A DNA stretch of 64,000 bases, taken from contig NZ_FNAE01000005.1 in assembly GCF_900101755.1 (NCBI RefSeq), forward strand, positions 62,001 to 126,000, read 5' to 3'. The DNA comes from Ectopseudomonas alcaliphila (GTDB taxonomy: Bacteria; Pseudomonadota; Gammaproteobacteria; Pseudomonadales; Pseudomonadaceae). Below are positions 15,713 to 23,768 of the stretch, piece after piece. Below the pieces are notes generated by a model. That model was given only the letters and a program-made list of their open reading frames with translations, made no database searches and was not told where the DNA came from. The first letter of the stretch is position 1. Every line of letters starts with the position of its first letter. The translations under genes and the position numbers were made by a program.

Positions 15713-17338
15713 CTAGGCGGCCTTGAGCTTGAGCGCGACCAGCAGTGAACGCAGTTCGGCGGGCTGCACCGGTTTCGACAGGATCGGAATATCGCTGTCG
15801 CCCACCTGTTCCTGTACACGGCGTATGTCGTGCCCGGTCATGATGATCGCCGGCACATTGCGCCCGCTGCTGCGCCGCACGTGCTGAATGCAGTCGGCCC
15901 CCGAGGCCTCGGTGCCGAGGTCGAAGTCCGTCACCACCAGGTCGAAAGGTGTCGATACATCGGGCAGCGTACTGAAGGTGGCGACCTCACAGCCCCACTT
16001 CTTCAGCAAGGTGGCGGTGGCGAGCAGGACGTTCTGGTCATCCTCGATCAGACACACCCGTAAACCCTCCAGCATGCGTGGCGACTGAAGGTTGCTGCGC
16101 CTGGCGGAGGGCGTCTCGCTCGGCGCCGCCACCCGCTGCAGCCCATCGATCACCGCACGCGTGCCACGGGTCTCCACGGAGCGCACATGGACCCGCATCT
16201 CCATCAGCGCACCCAGGCGCCGGACGATGGCCAGCCCCAGGCCCATACCCTCGACATCGCTGTCACGCTCCTGACGCACGCGGTAGAACTCTTCGAAGAT
16301 GCTGTCGAGATGGCCTGCGGCGATGCCACGGCCCTTGTCGTAGACCTCGATGGCGAGGCCCGTCCCGCGGCGCCGACAGGCGATCAGCAGCGGCTTGCCT
16401 GGGGCATATTTCAGGGCATTGGATAACAGGTTCTGCAGCATGGTGGTGAGCAGAACCGGGTCAGCCCGCACGTGCAGCGGCGGGCAACGCAGGCGCATCT
16501 CGACTCCGGCCCAGCGCGCCGCCTCGGCATTCTGCTGAATGAGTTGCTGCAGCAGGCTGCGCAGCTCCAGCGGCTCCATCTGCGGCACCACCTTGCCACT
16601 GTCGAGCGAATACATATCGAGAATCGTGCGGAACAGGCGCGCGACGCTGTGCAGCGATTTGTCGATGTTTTCCACCAAACGCCGTTGCTCGGTGTCCAGG
16701 CTGCTGTCGCGCAGGCAGGCGGTGAACAGGCTGATGGAGTGAATGGGCTGACGCAGGTCGTGGCTGGCCTGCGCGAGAAACTGCGACTTGGCTCTGGTGG
16801 CTGCCTGCTCGGCCTCGGCGGCCAGACGTGAGCGCTTGAGCAGGGCGTGCATGTAGGCCGGCGCCATCAAGGTCGTGAGCAGCAGCGTGACGATCAGGTA
16901 AGGCTGTGACTGCCAGTACTCGGATGTGCATGCGGTTACCGTCAGGGACAGCAACGCCATGAGGGTAGCCAGCAGCAGATAACCGGAACCGTAGCGCAAG
17001 CCGTAGCCGATGGTGACCCAGATCAGAATCGCATAGACCGGCAGCATCGCCGCGCCGCCATATGCCAGGACCACCGTGATGCCCGCATAGTCGGTGAGCA
17101 TGGTGATCAGGCGCCGCCCCCGGTAATTACCCGGGCGCCTTCGGATATCGAACCAGATCAGCGTGGCAACGACGCTGAAAACGCATTCCAGGACAAAGAT
17201 CTTCCACACCAGCCCCGGATCGATCAGCGAGAAATGATAGAGGGCCACGATGTAGCAGGCTGCGACCGACATGAAGATCATCCGCACCCCTGCCTGGGCG
17301 CGTTCGGTGTCGTAGGAAACGGAGGCGGTCCCGGACAT
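15713..17338 (-). CDS. Hybrid sensor histidine kinase with C-terminal receiver
   Basis: The 541-residue protein begins with about six membrane helices (residues 18-165) and no clear periplasmic domain, so it senses within the membrane. A HisKA domain follows, with His in SHDLRQPIHS, then a HATPase domain (NLLSNALKYA, DKGRGI, GMGLGLAIV) and a receiver (CLIEDDQN, Asp in LVVTDFDLG, Lys in ILSKPV). The layout resembles the orphan kinases that feed NarL-type regulators in Pseudomonas alcohol and carboxylate responses, but the signal is unknown. It is transcribed toward the response regulator gene. Confidence 0.9.
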   Translation of the reverse strand: MSGTASVSYDTERAQAGVRMIFMSVAACYIVALYHFSLIDPGLVWKIFVLECVFSVVATLIWFDIRRRPGNYRGRRLITMLTDYAGITVVLAYGGAAMLPVYAILIWVTIGYGLRYGSGYLLLATLMALLSLTVTACTSEYWQSQPYLIVTLLLTTLMAPAYMHALLKRSRLAAEAEQAATRAKSQFLAQASHDLRQPIHSISLFTACLRDSSLDTEQRRLVENIDKSLHSVARLFRTILDMYSLDSGKVVPQMEPLELRSLLQQLIQQNAEAARWAGVEMRLRCPPLHVRADPVLLTTMLQNLLSNALKYAPGKPLLIACRRRGTGLAIEVYDKGRGIAAGHLDSIFEEFYRVRQERDSDVEGMGLGLAIVRRLGALMEMRVHVRSVETRGTRAVIDGLQRVAAPSETPSARRSNLQSPRMLEGLRVCLIEDDQNVLLATATLLKKWGCEVATFSTLPDVSTPFDLVVTDFDLGTEASGADCIQHVRRSSGRNVPAIIMTGHDIRRVQEQVGDSDIPILSKPVQPAELRSLLVALKLKAA

Positions 17339-17435
17339 GGCAATTCCCTGCTGATCCAGCTCATGTTCTTATGCCGGCACCTTAGGCCGTAGTCATCGAG
17401 CGACGCAAGGAACTGCTTGGCAGGCACGGCGACAC

Positions 17436-17451
17436 TAGTACACCCGTACTA
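17436..17451. promoter_or_regulatory. TAGTAC-ACCC-GTACTA palindrome in a divergent promoter region
   Basis: The perfect 6-bp arms lie 98 bases before the start of the kinase gene on one side and 83 bases before the lipoprotein start on the other. Position and size suit a NarL/LuxR-type dimer; the link to the adjacent response regulator is inference. Confidence 0.45.
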
Positions 17452-17533
17452 TTTCGTGTCGCCCCACCCATTCCTAGAATCCGGGCAACGCCTCGGCACT
17501 GGGTCGAGGCCCGGTCATGAAAGGGAATGCCTG

Positions 17534-17902
17534 ATGAACATCAAAGGAACACTGGGAGTTTTCATGAGCGCTGCGGCGTTGGCCTCACTTAGCGGATGCC
17601 TGGCGCAGAACACGCAAACCCAGGGGCTGCATAACACTCAGCTGGCCAACGACCCGTGCGCCCCGAGCGCGACCAGCAACCTCATCGCCACCGGACGCAG
17701 CCTGCTGGATATGGCCAATACCGTGCTGGAGACTCAGCAGAGCTTCAATGGCAATTCCGCAACGTATGCAAAGCGCATGGAGGTTGCGGAAAATGCACAG
17801 AAGGTCAATCAGGGCCATAACGTGCTGAGCAACGTCGAGAGCCTGGCCGGCGCCGGCCAGCCGTCTTGCGTACCAGCAGCGCCAGCCAGCGCGGCACGCT
17901 GA
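17534..17902 (+). CDS. Small predicted lipoprotein
   Basis: 122 residues. The start at MNIKGTL is set by GGGA eight bases upstream; earlier in-frame codons are not signal-like. A type II signal peptide ends LASLSGC, giving a lipidated Cys at residue 22. The mature part is Asn/Gln/Ala-rich (THNTQL-like, NTVLETQQSFNGNSATYAKRMEVAENAQKVNQGHNVLSNVESL), probably helical, and not recognised. It lies next to the kinase/regulator pair behind a palindrome, so it may be a target of that system. Confidence 0.75.
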   Translation: MNIKGTLGVFMSAAALASLSGCLAQNTQTQGLHNTQLANDPCAPSATSNLIATGRSLLDMANTVLETQQSFNGNSATYAKRMEVAENAQKVNQGHNVLSNVESLAGAGQPSCVPAAPASAAR

Positions 17903-17922
17903 GCGGCGAACAAGCCGGACGC

Positions 17923-19023
17923 TCAGAAGCGCACGTCGAACTTGTCCAGCAGCAGCTCGGCCGGGATGTCGGTGCTGACCAGTTGATTGCGTCCGCGCTG
18001 CTTGCCGCTGTACAGGCGGCGGTCGGCGGCGCGGTAGAGTTCGGCGGCGCTGTGCCCGTCCACGGGCCAGGCGGCCAGACCGAAGGTGGCGGACAGCGCG
18101 ATCTGTTCGCCGTCGTATTCCAGCGGCTGTTCGGCGATCTGCTGGCGCAGTTTTTCCACCAGCGGGTCGGCGCCGGCGCTGTCGGTATGACGTAGCAGCA
18201 GGCCGAATTCCTCCCCGCCCAGGCGACCGAGAAAATCGGTCACGCGCAGGCGCTGCTGAAGTATCTGGCAGATGTGCTGCAGCGCCATATCGCCCGCCTC
18301 GTGCCCCCACTGATCGTTGACCTGCTTGAAGTGGTCGACGTCGAGCAGCACCAGTACCAGATGCCCATTGCTGCGTTCGGCCTCCTGAATGCTGCGTTGC
18401 AGGGCGTGCTGGAAACTGCCGCGACTGGCCACGCCGGTCAGCGAGTCGGTCTGCGCCAGACGCTGCAGCTCTTCGTAAGCCTGCATGCGCAAGCCGTCGT
18501 AGATGTGCACGAACACCAGGATCAGCACGCCGCACAGGGCGGCGTTACCCAGGTCGATCAGGCCGTGTGTATCCAGGGTCAGGTGGTTGTCGGCGAAGTA
18601 CAGCAAAAGCCCGGCGAACATGAAGGGCGCGGTCAGCATGAAGGCGCGCTGCTTGCCAAGCAGCAGGTAAGCCAGCAGCGGGATCATGTACAGCCAGACG
18701 AACGCCGCCGCTGAGGCGTCCGGCATGACGATGATGTAGAGGATGAAGCAGAAGGTCGGGATCAGGTACAGATAGATCCACAGGTACAGATGGCGGGCGC
18801 GTTCGATGCGCCAGGCGCCGAACAGCAGCACGGCGGTGCACAGCACTTCGAGGATGGCGAAGGGGTAGTTGCCGGCCAGGGTCTGCAGCACGGCAAAGCC
18901 GCCGAGGGTCAGGCCGGTGGCGAGCAGGATGGTGCGCATCAGCGCGCGCTTGCCCGACTCGCGCAGCCCTTCGCAGTGCCCTGCGCCTACATCCCTGTGA
19001 TCGTTATAGTTGCCGTCACTCAT
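17923..19023 (-). CDS. Membrane diguanylate cyclase
   Basis: 366 residues. Roughly five to six hydrophobic helices (30-175) form a membrane sensor of unknown ligand, followed by a GGDEF domain. The active site is GGEEF within LGRLGGEEFGLLL, and the product-inhibition site RxxD (RVTD) lies five residues upstream, so the enzyme should make c-di-GMP with feedback control. The start used gives a hydrophilic head of 28 residues; an internal ATG (MRTILLATG) is possible. Confidence 0.9.
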   Translation of the reverse strand: MSDGNYNDHRDVGAGHCEGLRESGKRALMRTILLATGLTLGGFAVLQTLAGNYPFAILEVLCTAVLLFGAWRIERARHLYLWIYLYLIPTFCFILYIIVMPDASAAAFVWLYMIPLLAYLLLGKQRAFMLTAPFMFAGLLLYFADNHLTLDTHGLIDLGNAALCGVLILVFVHIYDGLRMQAYEELQRLAQTDSLTGVASRGSFQHALQRSIQEAERSNGHLVLVLLDVDHFKQVNDQWGHEAGDMALQHICQILQQRLRVTDFLGRLGGEEFGLLLRHTDSAGADPLVEKLRQQIAEQPLEYDGEQIALSATFGLAAWPVDGHSAAELYRAADRRLYSGKQRGRNQLVSTDIPAELLLDKFDVRF

Positions 19024-19106
19024 CTTGGTGCCCAGCGCTGCCGCCCCCAGCGGTGCGCAGCCCCCCGCTGCGCACCATCAGGCAACTATAGACGGCCTTG
19101 CCTGTT

Positions 19107-20402
19107 TTACACCGCGTAACCCAGCACGCGCGGCAGCCACAGGGCGATTTCCGGGAAGATCGCCACCAGTAGCAGGGCGCTGGACATCACCAGCACGAAC
19201 AGCAGGGCCCAGCCGACGGTCTGCTCCAGGCGTATCTTGGCCACTTCCGCCGTGACCATCAGGTTGATCGCCACCGGCGGGGTGAACTGACCGATGGCGA
19301 TGTTCATCGCCAGCAGGATGCCGAACCACACCGGGTTCCAACCGAAGTGCTGCATCACCGGAATCAGGATTGGCATGAGGATCAGATAGATCGAGATGGC
19401 ATCAAGCAGCATGCCCGCCAGCAGCACGGCGAGCATCACCAGCGCCAGCAGCACCCAGCCGTTGTCGGACAGGGAAATCAGCCACTCGGCCAGGTGGCGG
19501 AAGGTGCCGAGCATGGTGCCGGCCCAGGCGAAGATGCCGGCCAGGGCGATGATCAGCATGACCACGCCGGAGATCACCCCCGCCTCGCCACACAGGCGCC
19601 AGAGGCTGCGCCAGTCCAGCTCGCGGGTGACGAACAGGCCGATCAGCACGCCATAGGTCACACCGACCACGGCGGCTTCGGTAGGGGTGAACAGGCCGCT
19701 GCGCAGGCCGCCGAGAATCAGCACCGGGGCGAACAACGCCGGCAGCGCCTGCTTGAAGCTCTCGCCCAGCGGCGGACGCTCGCCAGCTTCCGGCGACTCC
19801 CAGCCGTAGTGGCGCGACAGCAGCCAGGCCGGCAGCAGCAATACCAGGCCGGCGAGAATGCCGGGGAACAGGCCGGCGGCGAACAGCGCACGCAGGTCCA
19901 CGCCTGGCACCACGATGGAGTAGAGAATCAGCGCGATCGACGGCGGAATCAGGATCGCCGTCGAGGCCGAGGCGGCGATCAGCGTGACCGAAAACGGCTT
20001 GGGATAACCCGCGCGGGTCATGCTCGGCAGCATCACCATGGCCACGGCGGCAGCATCGGCCGGGCCGGAGCCGCTCATGCCGCCCATGATCAGGCACACC
20101 AGCACCGCGACCATGGCCAGGCCACCGTGACGTGGGCCGATCAGCGCCTGGGCGAAGCGCACCAACCGCAGCGCCACGCCGGCTTTCTCGAACACCAGGC
20201 CGGTGAGGATGAACAGCGGAATGGCGATCAGCGGGTACTTGGCCACACCGTTGTAGGTGTTGGTACCGAGGGTGGCGAGCATGTCCGGCGACAGCCCGGC
20301 GATGATGCCGATGGCCCCGGACAGGCCGAGGGCGAAGGCCACCGGCACGCCGAGCGCCAGCAGCACGATGAAACTGAGGATCAGCCACAGATCAGGGCTC
20401 AT
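19107..20402 (-). CDS. TRAP transporter large permease (DctM family)
   Basis: The 431-residue, 12-helix-type membrane protein begins LILSFIVLLALGVPVAFALGLSGAIGI. DctM hallmarks are GMSGSGPADAAAVAMVMLPSM, IPPSIALILYSIVV and PILIPVMQHFGWNPVWFGILLAMNIAIGQFTPPVAINLMV. It drives Na+-coupled uptake of an organic acid with the DctQ and DctP partners upstream. It overlaps dctQ by 11 bases. The substrate cannot be read from the sequence. Confidence 0.93.
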   Translation of the reverse strand: MSPDLWLILSFIVLLALGVPVAFALGLSGAIGIIAGLSPDMLATLGTNTYNGVAKYPLIAIPLFILTGLVFEKAGVALRLVRFAQALIGPRHGGLAMVAVLVCLIMGGMSGSGPADAAAVAMVMLPSMTRAGYPKPFSVTLIAASASTAILIPPSIALILYSIVVPGVDLRALFAAGLFPGILAGLVLLLPAWLLSRHYGWESPEAGERPPLGESFKQALPALFAPVLILGGLRSGLFTPTEAAVVGVTYGVLIGLFVTRELDWRSLWRLCGEAGVISGVVMLIIALAGIFAWAGTMLGTFRHLAEWLISLSDNGWVLLALVMLAVLLAGMLLDAISIYLILMPILIPVMQHFGWNPVWFGILLAMNIAIGQFTPPVAINLMVTAEVAKIRLEQTVGWALLFVLVMSSALLLVAIFPEIALWLPRVLGYAV

Positions 20403-20868
20403 CGCTGATCCTCCCGCGCAGGCGATCGAGGGTCATCTGGGTCAGGCGCACGAACACCAGCAGCGCCAGGATCGGCAGCCAGATCACGTACCACCAGTTG
20501 GGCAGGCCGAGGCCGGGCGACTCGGAATCCCACTGGAATTCCTCCCAGGCGAACTGGCCACCGAACCAGCACACCAGCCCCAGCACCAGCACGCCGGCCA
20601 GCCACTGCAGCAGGATCAGCGGCGTGCGCAGGCGCGGGAACAGGCGCTCGAGCAGGCCGATACGGATATGCCGGTTGCTGCGCATGGCCACCGAGGCGCC
20701 GGCGAAGGTGAGAATGACCAGCAGGAACACCGAGATTTCCTCGGTGAAGGCGAAGGATGCATCGGTGAAATAGCGCACCACGACGTTGGCCAGGCTGATC
20801 AGGCTGATGATCACCAAAGCCAGGGTGGCGAGCACGCGCTCCAGCGGCGCGTCGACTTGCTTGCTCAT
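20392..20868 (-). CDS. TRAP transporter small permease (DctQ family)
   Basis: 158 residues with four membrane helices and the family core FAFTEEISVFLLVILTFAGASVAMRSNRHIRI. The start at MSKQVDAPLERVL is preceded by GAGGTTC; an ATG 21 codons upstream is less likely. It lies between the binding-protein and large-permease genes and overlaps the latter, so the three act as one transporter. Confidence 0.92.
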   Translation of the reverse strand: MSKQVDAPLERVLATLALVIISLISLANVVVRYFTDASFAFTEEISVFLLVILTFAGASVAMRSNRHIRIGLLERLFPRLRTPLILLQWLAGVLVLGLVCWFGGQFAWEEFQWDSESPGLGLPNWWYVIWLPILALLVFVRLTQMTLDRLRGRISDEP

Positions 20869-20930
20869 AGGAACCTCGAATGACCGGGCAATGCGCTCAT
20901 GCGGTGGCGCGCCCCCTGCCCTCTCCCCCA

Positions 20931-20957
20931 CCCCCTCTCCCGCAAGCGGGAGAGGGG
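20931..20957. repeat. GC-rich hairpin between dctP and dctQ
   Basis: CCCCTCTCCCGC pairs with GCGGGAGAGGGG around a two-base AA loop. No T-tract follows on either strand. In TRAP operons such a stem can reduce read-through so that the binding protein is made in excess; here this is inference. A similar CCCCTCTCCC string is at 36602. Confidence 0.5.
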
Positions 20958-20998
20958 AGCAGAGCAGGCTAAGGGAGCTTCCGGTCAGATAAAACGAA

Positions 20999-22000
20999 TC
21001 AGGGCTGGGCCACGGCCTGGCGCGCGGCGTCCATCAGCGCGTCGCCGATGCGCGGTGCCCATTTCTCCTGCACGCTGGCAGTGGCTTCGACGAAGGCGGC
21101 GCGTTCGGCGTCGGTCAGCTCGATCACTTCCACACCACGCTCACGTACGTCGACCAGGCGTTGAGCCTGAGCGCCGCGCGACAGCTCGATCTCCCACTTG
21201 CCAGCGTCGATGGCGGCCTGGCGCAGCAGTTCGCGATCTTCCTCGGGCAGGCCTTTCCACACGCGCTGGTTGACAGCGAACACCAGCGGGTCGGCCATGT
21301 AGTCCCACAGGGTCAGGTATTTCTGGCCCACCTGGTCGACGCGCGCCACGTCGAATACCGACAGCGGGTTTTCCTGGCCATCCACCGCGCCGGTGGTCAG
21401 CGCCGGCTTGGCGTCGGCCCAGCTCATCTGCGTGGGGTTGGCGCCGAGGGCGTTGAAGGTGTCCTGGAACAGCGGCGAGCCGACCACACGAATCTTCAGG
21501 CCAGCCATGTCGGCCGGGCTGCGCACCGGCTTGGACGAGTTGGACAACTGGCGGAAGCCGTTCTCGCCCCAGGCCAGCGGCACGATGCCGCGCTGTTCGA
21601 TGGCGGCGAAGGCCAGTTTGCCGGCTTCGCCCTGGGTGATGGCGTCGAGGTCGGCATCGTTCTTCATCAAAAACGGCAGGGAGAACAGGTTGAGTTCCGG
21701 CACCTGCGGCGACCAGTTGATGGTCGAGCCCACGGCCATGTCGATCAGGCCGGAGCGCATAGCGGAAAATTCCTTGGTCTGATCGCCAGCGACCAGCTGC
21801 GCGTTGGGATACACCCGCAGGGTGATACGCCCCTCAGAGCGCTCGTTGACCAGATCGGCCCACTTTTGCGCGGCCTGGCCCCAGGGGAAGGCATCCGAGA
21901 GCACGGTGGAAACGGAGTATTCACGCGCCTGCGCGGTGGCGCACAGGGCGGTCAGCGCAGCGCCAGCGGCGAGCGCGGAGAAGAGTCGCTTGAGTTTCAT
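20999..22000 (-). CDS. TRAP transporter substrate-binding protein (DctP family)
   Basis: 333 residues starting MKLKRLFSALAAG, with AGGA nine bases upstream; earlier in-frame codons are non-coding in character. The signal peptide ends CATAQA before REYSV. DctP core features are PNAQLVAGDQTKEFSAMRSGLIDMAVGS, the conserved Arg region LKIRVVGSPLFQDTFNALGANPTQMSWAD and the GAVDGQENPLSVF block. It binds a carboxylate in the periplasm and hands it to DctQM. About 280 bases upstream of it hold no gene. Confidence 0.93.
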   Translation of the reverse strand: MKLKRLFSALAAGAALTALCATAQAREYSVSTVLSDAFPWGQAAQKWADLVNERSEGRITLRVYPNAQLVAGDQTKEFSAMRSGLIDMAVGSTINWSPQVPELNLFSLPFLMKNDADLDAITQGEAGKLAFAAIEQRGIVPLAWGENGFRQLSNSSKPVRSPADMAGLKIRVVGSPLFQDTFNALGANPTQMSWADAKPALTTGAVDGQENPLSVFDVARVDQVGQKYLTLWDYMADPLVFAVNQRVWKGLPEEDRELLRQAAIDAGKWEIELSRGAQAQRLVDVRERGVEVIELTDAERAAFVEATASVQEKWAPRIGDALMDAARQAVAQP

Positions 22001-22247
22001 CGGGGCGTCCTTGTATGGATCTTGGTCATTGTCGTTGTGGCACCGGCAAAGCGGTGCGGATCCAGCGGCGGGCGGATGGCTCGCCTGGCGCGCCTGGTCG
22101 GCACGCGAAAGGGACACGGCAGGTGTCACGGCTGCCGGGCAGGCCTTGTGGGCGATCGGCAGGTGCCGGCGGGTTACGCGCGGCCGCCCAACTATTCCAG
22201 AAGCGCGCGGCGAATGCCATTAGTCGAAGGCCGCTGATCACCGCCGG
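22001..22247. other. Intergenic region between divergent dctP and tyrS leader
   Basis: The region has no coding frame with a ribosome site or recognised domain. It should contain the dctPQM promoter on the minus strand, but I see no convincing box. A GCACCGGC/GCCGGTGC-like inverted pair around 22040 and 22160 is loose. Confidence 0.35.
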
Positions 22248-22275
22248 TTGACTTGCCAGACGCAGGCGCTAGAGT
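22248..22275 (+). promoter_or_regulatory. Probable sigma-70 promoter of the tyrS leader
   Basis: TTGACT and TAGAGT are separated by 16 bases. The expected transcription start is about 22282, only a few bases before the leader ATG at 22284, so the leader peptide would be translated from a leaderless or nearly leaderless mRNA. Confidence 0.5.
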
Positions 22276-22283
22276 GCGGCGCC

Positions 22284-22349
22284 ATGCAACGTCATATCCA
22301 ACCCATCGCCGCGTTCTATTACCGCCTGCCTCCTTTCACCAGGTGGTAG
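22284..22349 (+). CDS. Putative tyrS leader peptide with adjacent Tyr codons
   Basis: A 21-codon frame from ATG to TAG encodes Phe-Tyr-Tyr (TTC TAT TAC, Tyr codons at 22317-22322) in its middle and ends FTRW. It lies 96 bases upstream of the tyrosyl-tRNA synthetase gene. Short aromatic-rich frames before synthetase genes act as attenuation leaders (as with pheST of E. coli). Ribosome stalling at the two Tyr codons under low Tyr-tRNA would change folding of the following RNA. Supported by the overlapping helices downstream; expression is not shown. Confidence 0.6.
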   Translation: MQRHIQPIAAFYYRLPPFTRW

Positions 22350-22355
22350 CTGCCT

Positions 22356-22420
22356 CGTTGCATGCCCGATCCGCCTGAGGCGGCTCGGTCGATCACACCC
22401 TCATTCCAGTCTCCTCAGGC
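22356..22420 (+). promoter_or_regulatory. Attenuator-like alternative stems before tyrS
   Basis: Three competing pairings are visible. CGTTGCAT (22356-22363) is complementary to ATGCAACG at the leader start (22284-22291). A stem CCGATCCGCC / GGCGGCTCGG (22366-22388) has loop TGA. GCCTGAGG (22373-22380) can instead pair with CCTCAGGC (22413-22420). No T-run follows the middle stem, so control could be Rho-dependent or at translation rather than by classical termination. Confidence 0.5.
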
Positions 22421-22445
22421 TATTCATCAAGCCCAGGAGACCTTC

Positions 22446-23690
22446 ATGTCCATATCTTCCCCCGACCTGCTCGAGCACCTCAGTGCGCGCGGCTTCCTCC
22501 ACCAGTGCACCGATCTCGACGGCCTGCGCCAGGCGCTCGCACAGGGCCCGCTGACCTTCTACCTCGGCTTCGACGCTACCGCCGACAGCCTTCACGTCGG
22601 CCACCTGCAGGCGCTGATGCTGATGCGCCACCTGCAACGCGCCGGGCATCGACCGCTCCTGCTGATCGGTGGCGCCACCACGCGCATTGGCGACCCGAGC
22701 TTTCGCGACAGCAGCCGGCCGGTGCTGAGCGAGGCGCAGATTCAGCACAACATCGCCGGCATCAGCGCGTGCTTCGCCCGCTACATTCGCCTCGGCGACG
22801 GCCCCAGCGATGGCCAGGTGGTGAACAACGCCGACTGGCTGGATGGCATCGGCTACCTGCAGTTTCTCGATCAGGTCGGCCGACACTTTTCCATCAACCG
22901 CCTGCTGACCTTCGACGCCGTGCGCAACCGCCTGGACCGCGAGCATTCGCTGAGTTTCCAGGAGTTCGGCTACACCCTGCTGCAGGCCCACGACTTCACC
23001 GAACTGGCGCGCCGCCACGGCTGCACCCTGCAACTGGGCGGCGCCGACCAGTGGGCGAACATCATCAACGGCGTGGAGCTGGGTCGGCGCCAAGGCTGCG
23101 CGCCACTGTTCGGCCTGACCATGCCGCTGCTGACCACCCGCGACGGGCGCAAGATGGGCAAGTCGGCCGCGGGCGCGGTGTGGCTCAACGGCGACAAGCT
23201 CTCGCCCTACGATTTCTGGCAGTTCTGGCGTAACTGCGACGACGCCGATGTCGGTCGTTTTCTCGCCCTGTTCAGCGAACTGCCGCTGGACGAAGTGGCG
23301 CGCTTGAGCGCGCTCGAAGGCGCCGAGCTGAACCAGGCGAAAATTGCCCTGGCCAATGCCGCCACCGCCCTGGCCCACGGTGAGCACGCCGCCCAGGCTG
23401 CCGAGGCGACAGCGGCCGAACTGTTCGCCGGCAGCAGCGCCGCTGCCGCAGTACCGGCGCTGTACCTCGCCCGTGAGCGCCTGGATGGCAGCCTGAGCCT
23501 GCTGCAACTGCTGCTGGAACAGGGCCTGCAGCCCTCCGCCAGCGCGGTGCGCCGTCTGGCAGCCGGTGGTGGCCTGCGCCTGAACGGCGCAACGCTGCGC
23601 GAGGCCGAGCTGCCGCTCACCCCGCAACACCTGGGTGCGCGCATCAGTCTGGGCAAGAAGCGCCATTACCAGCTGCAAGCCGACGATTGA
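22446..23690 (+). CDS. tyrS: Tyrosyl-tRNA synthetase
   Basis: 414 residues; GGAG lies eight bases before the ATG. The class I synthetase motifs are HVGH (residues 50-53) and KMGKS (in [14 protein letters not shown]). Tyrosine-pocket segments [13 protein letters not shown] and [11 protein letters not shown]...[12 protein letters not shown] are present, with a C-terminal S4 RNA-binding domain ([18 protein letters not shown]). It is the E. coli-like form. An aromatic leader peptide and alternative stems precede it, so expression is probably sensitive to Tyr-tRNA charging. Confidence 0.95.
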   Translation: MSISSPDLLEHLSARGFLHQCTDLDGLRQALAQGPLTFYLGFDATADSLHVGHLQALMLMRHLQRAGHRPLLLIGGATTRIGDPSFRDSSRPVLSEAQIQHNIAGISACFARYIRLGDGPSDGQVVNNADWLDGIGYLQFLDQVGRHFSINRLLTFDAVRNRLDREHSLSFQEFGYTLLQAHDFTELARRHGCTLQLGGADQWANIINGVELGRRQGCAPLFGLTMPLLTTRDGRKMGKSAAGAVWLNGDKLSPYDFWQFWRNCDDADVGRFLALFSELPLDEVARLSALEGAELNQAKIALANAATALAHGEHAAQAAEATAAELFAGSSAAAAVPALYLARERLDGSLSLLQLLLEQGLQPSASAVRRLAAGGGLRLNGATLREAELPLTPQHLGARISLGKKRHYQLQADD

Positions 23691-23768
23691 GCGACGCCCG
23701 CTGCGCGCCTTGCCCCAGGCGCGCAGCGCCACCCATAATCGCCGGCACCCGATTTTGGACAGTTACCC

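Noticed and set aside
17585..18535. Long minus-strand frames overlapping the lipoprotein and cyclase genes
   Set aside because: Low-complexity Arg/Ala/Gly translation in the shadow of genes with clear motifs, as is usual in high-GC DNA.
19347..20408. 353-codon plus-strand frame opposite dctM
   Set aside because: Gln/His/Arg-rich shadow of a membrane protein gene; no ribosome site or domain.
20257..20883. 208-codon plus-strand frame across the dctM/dctQ junction
   Set aside because: His/Gln/Arg-rich antisense shadow without start signals.
22350..22440. T-box riboswitch before tyrS
   Set aside because: No T-box consensus (TGGNACCGCG) and T-boxes are rare in this lineage; a leader peptide explains the region better.
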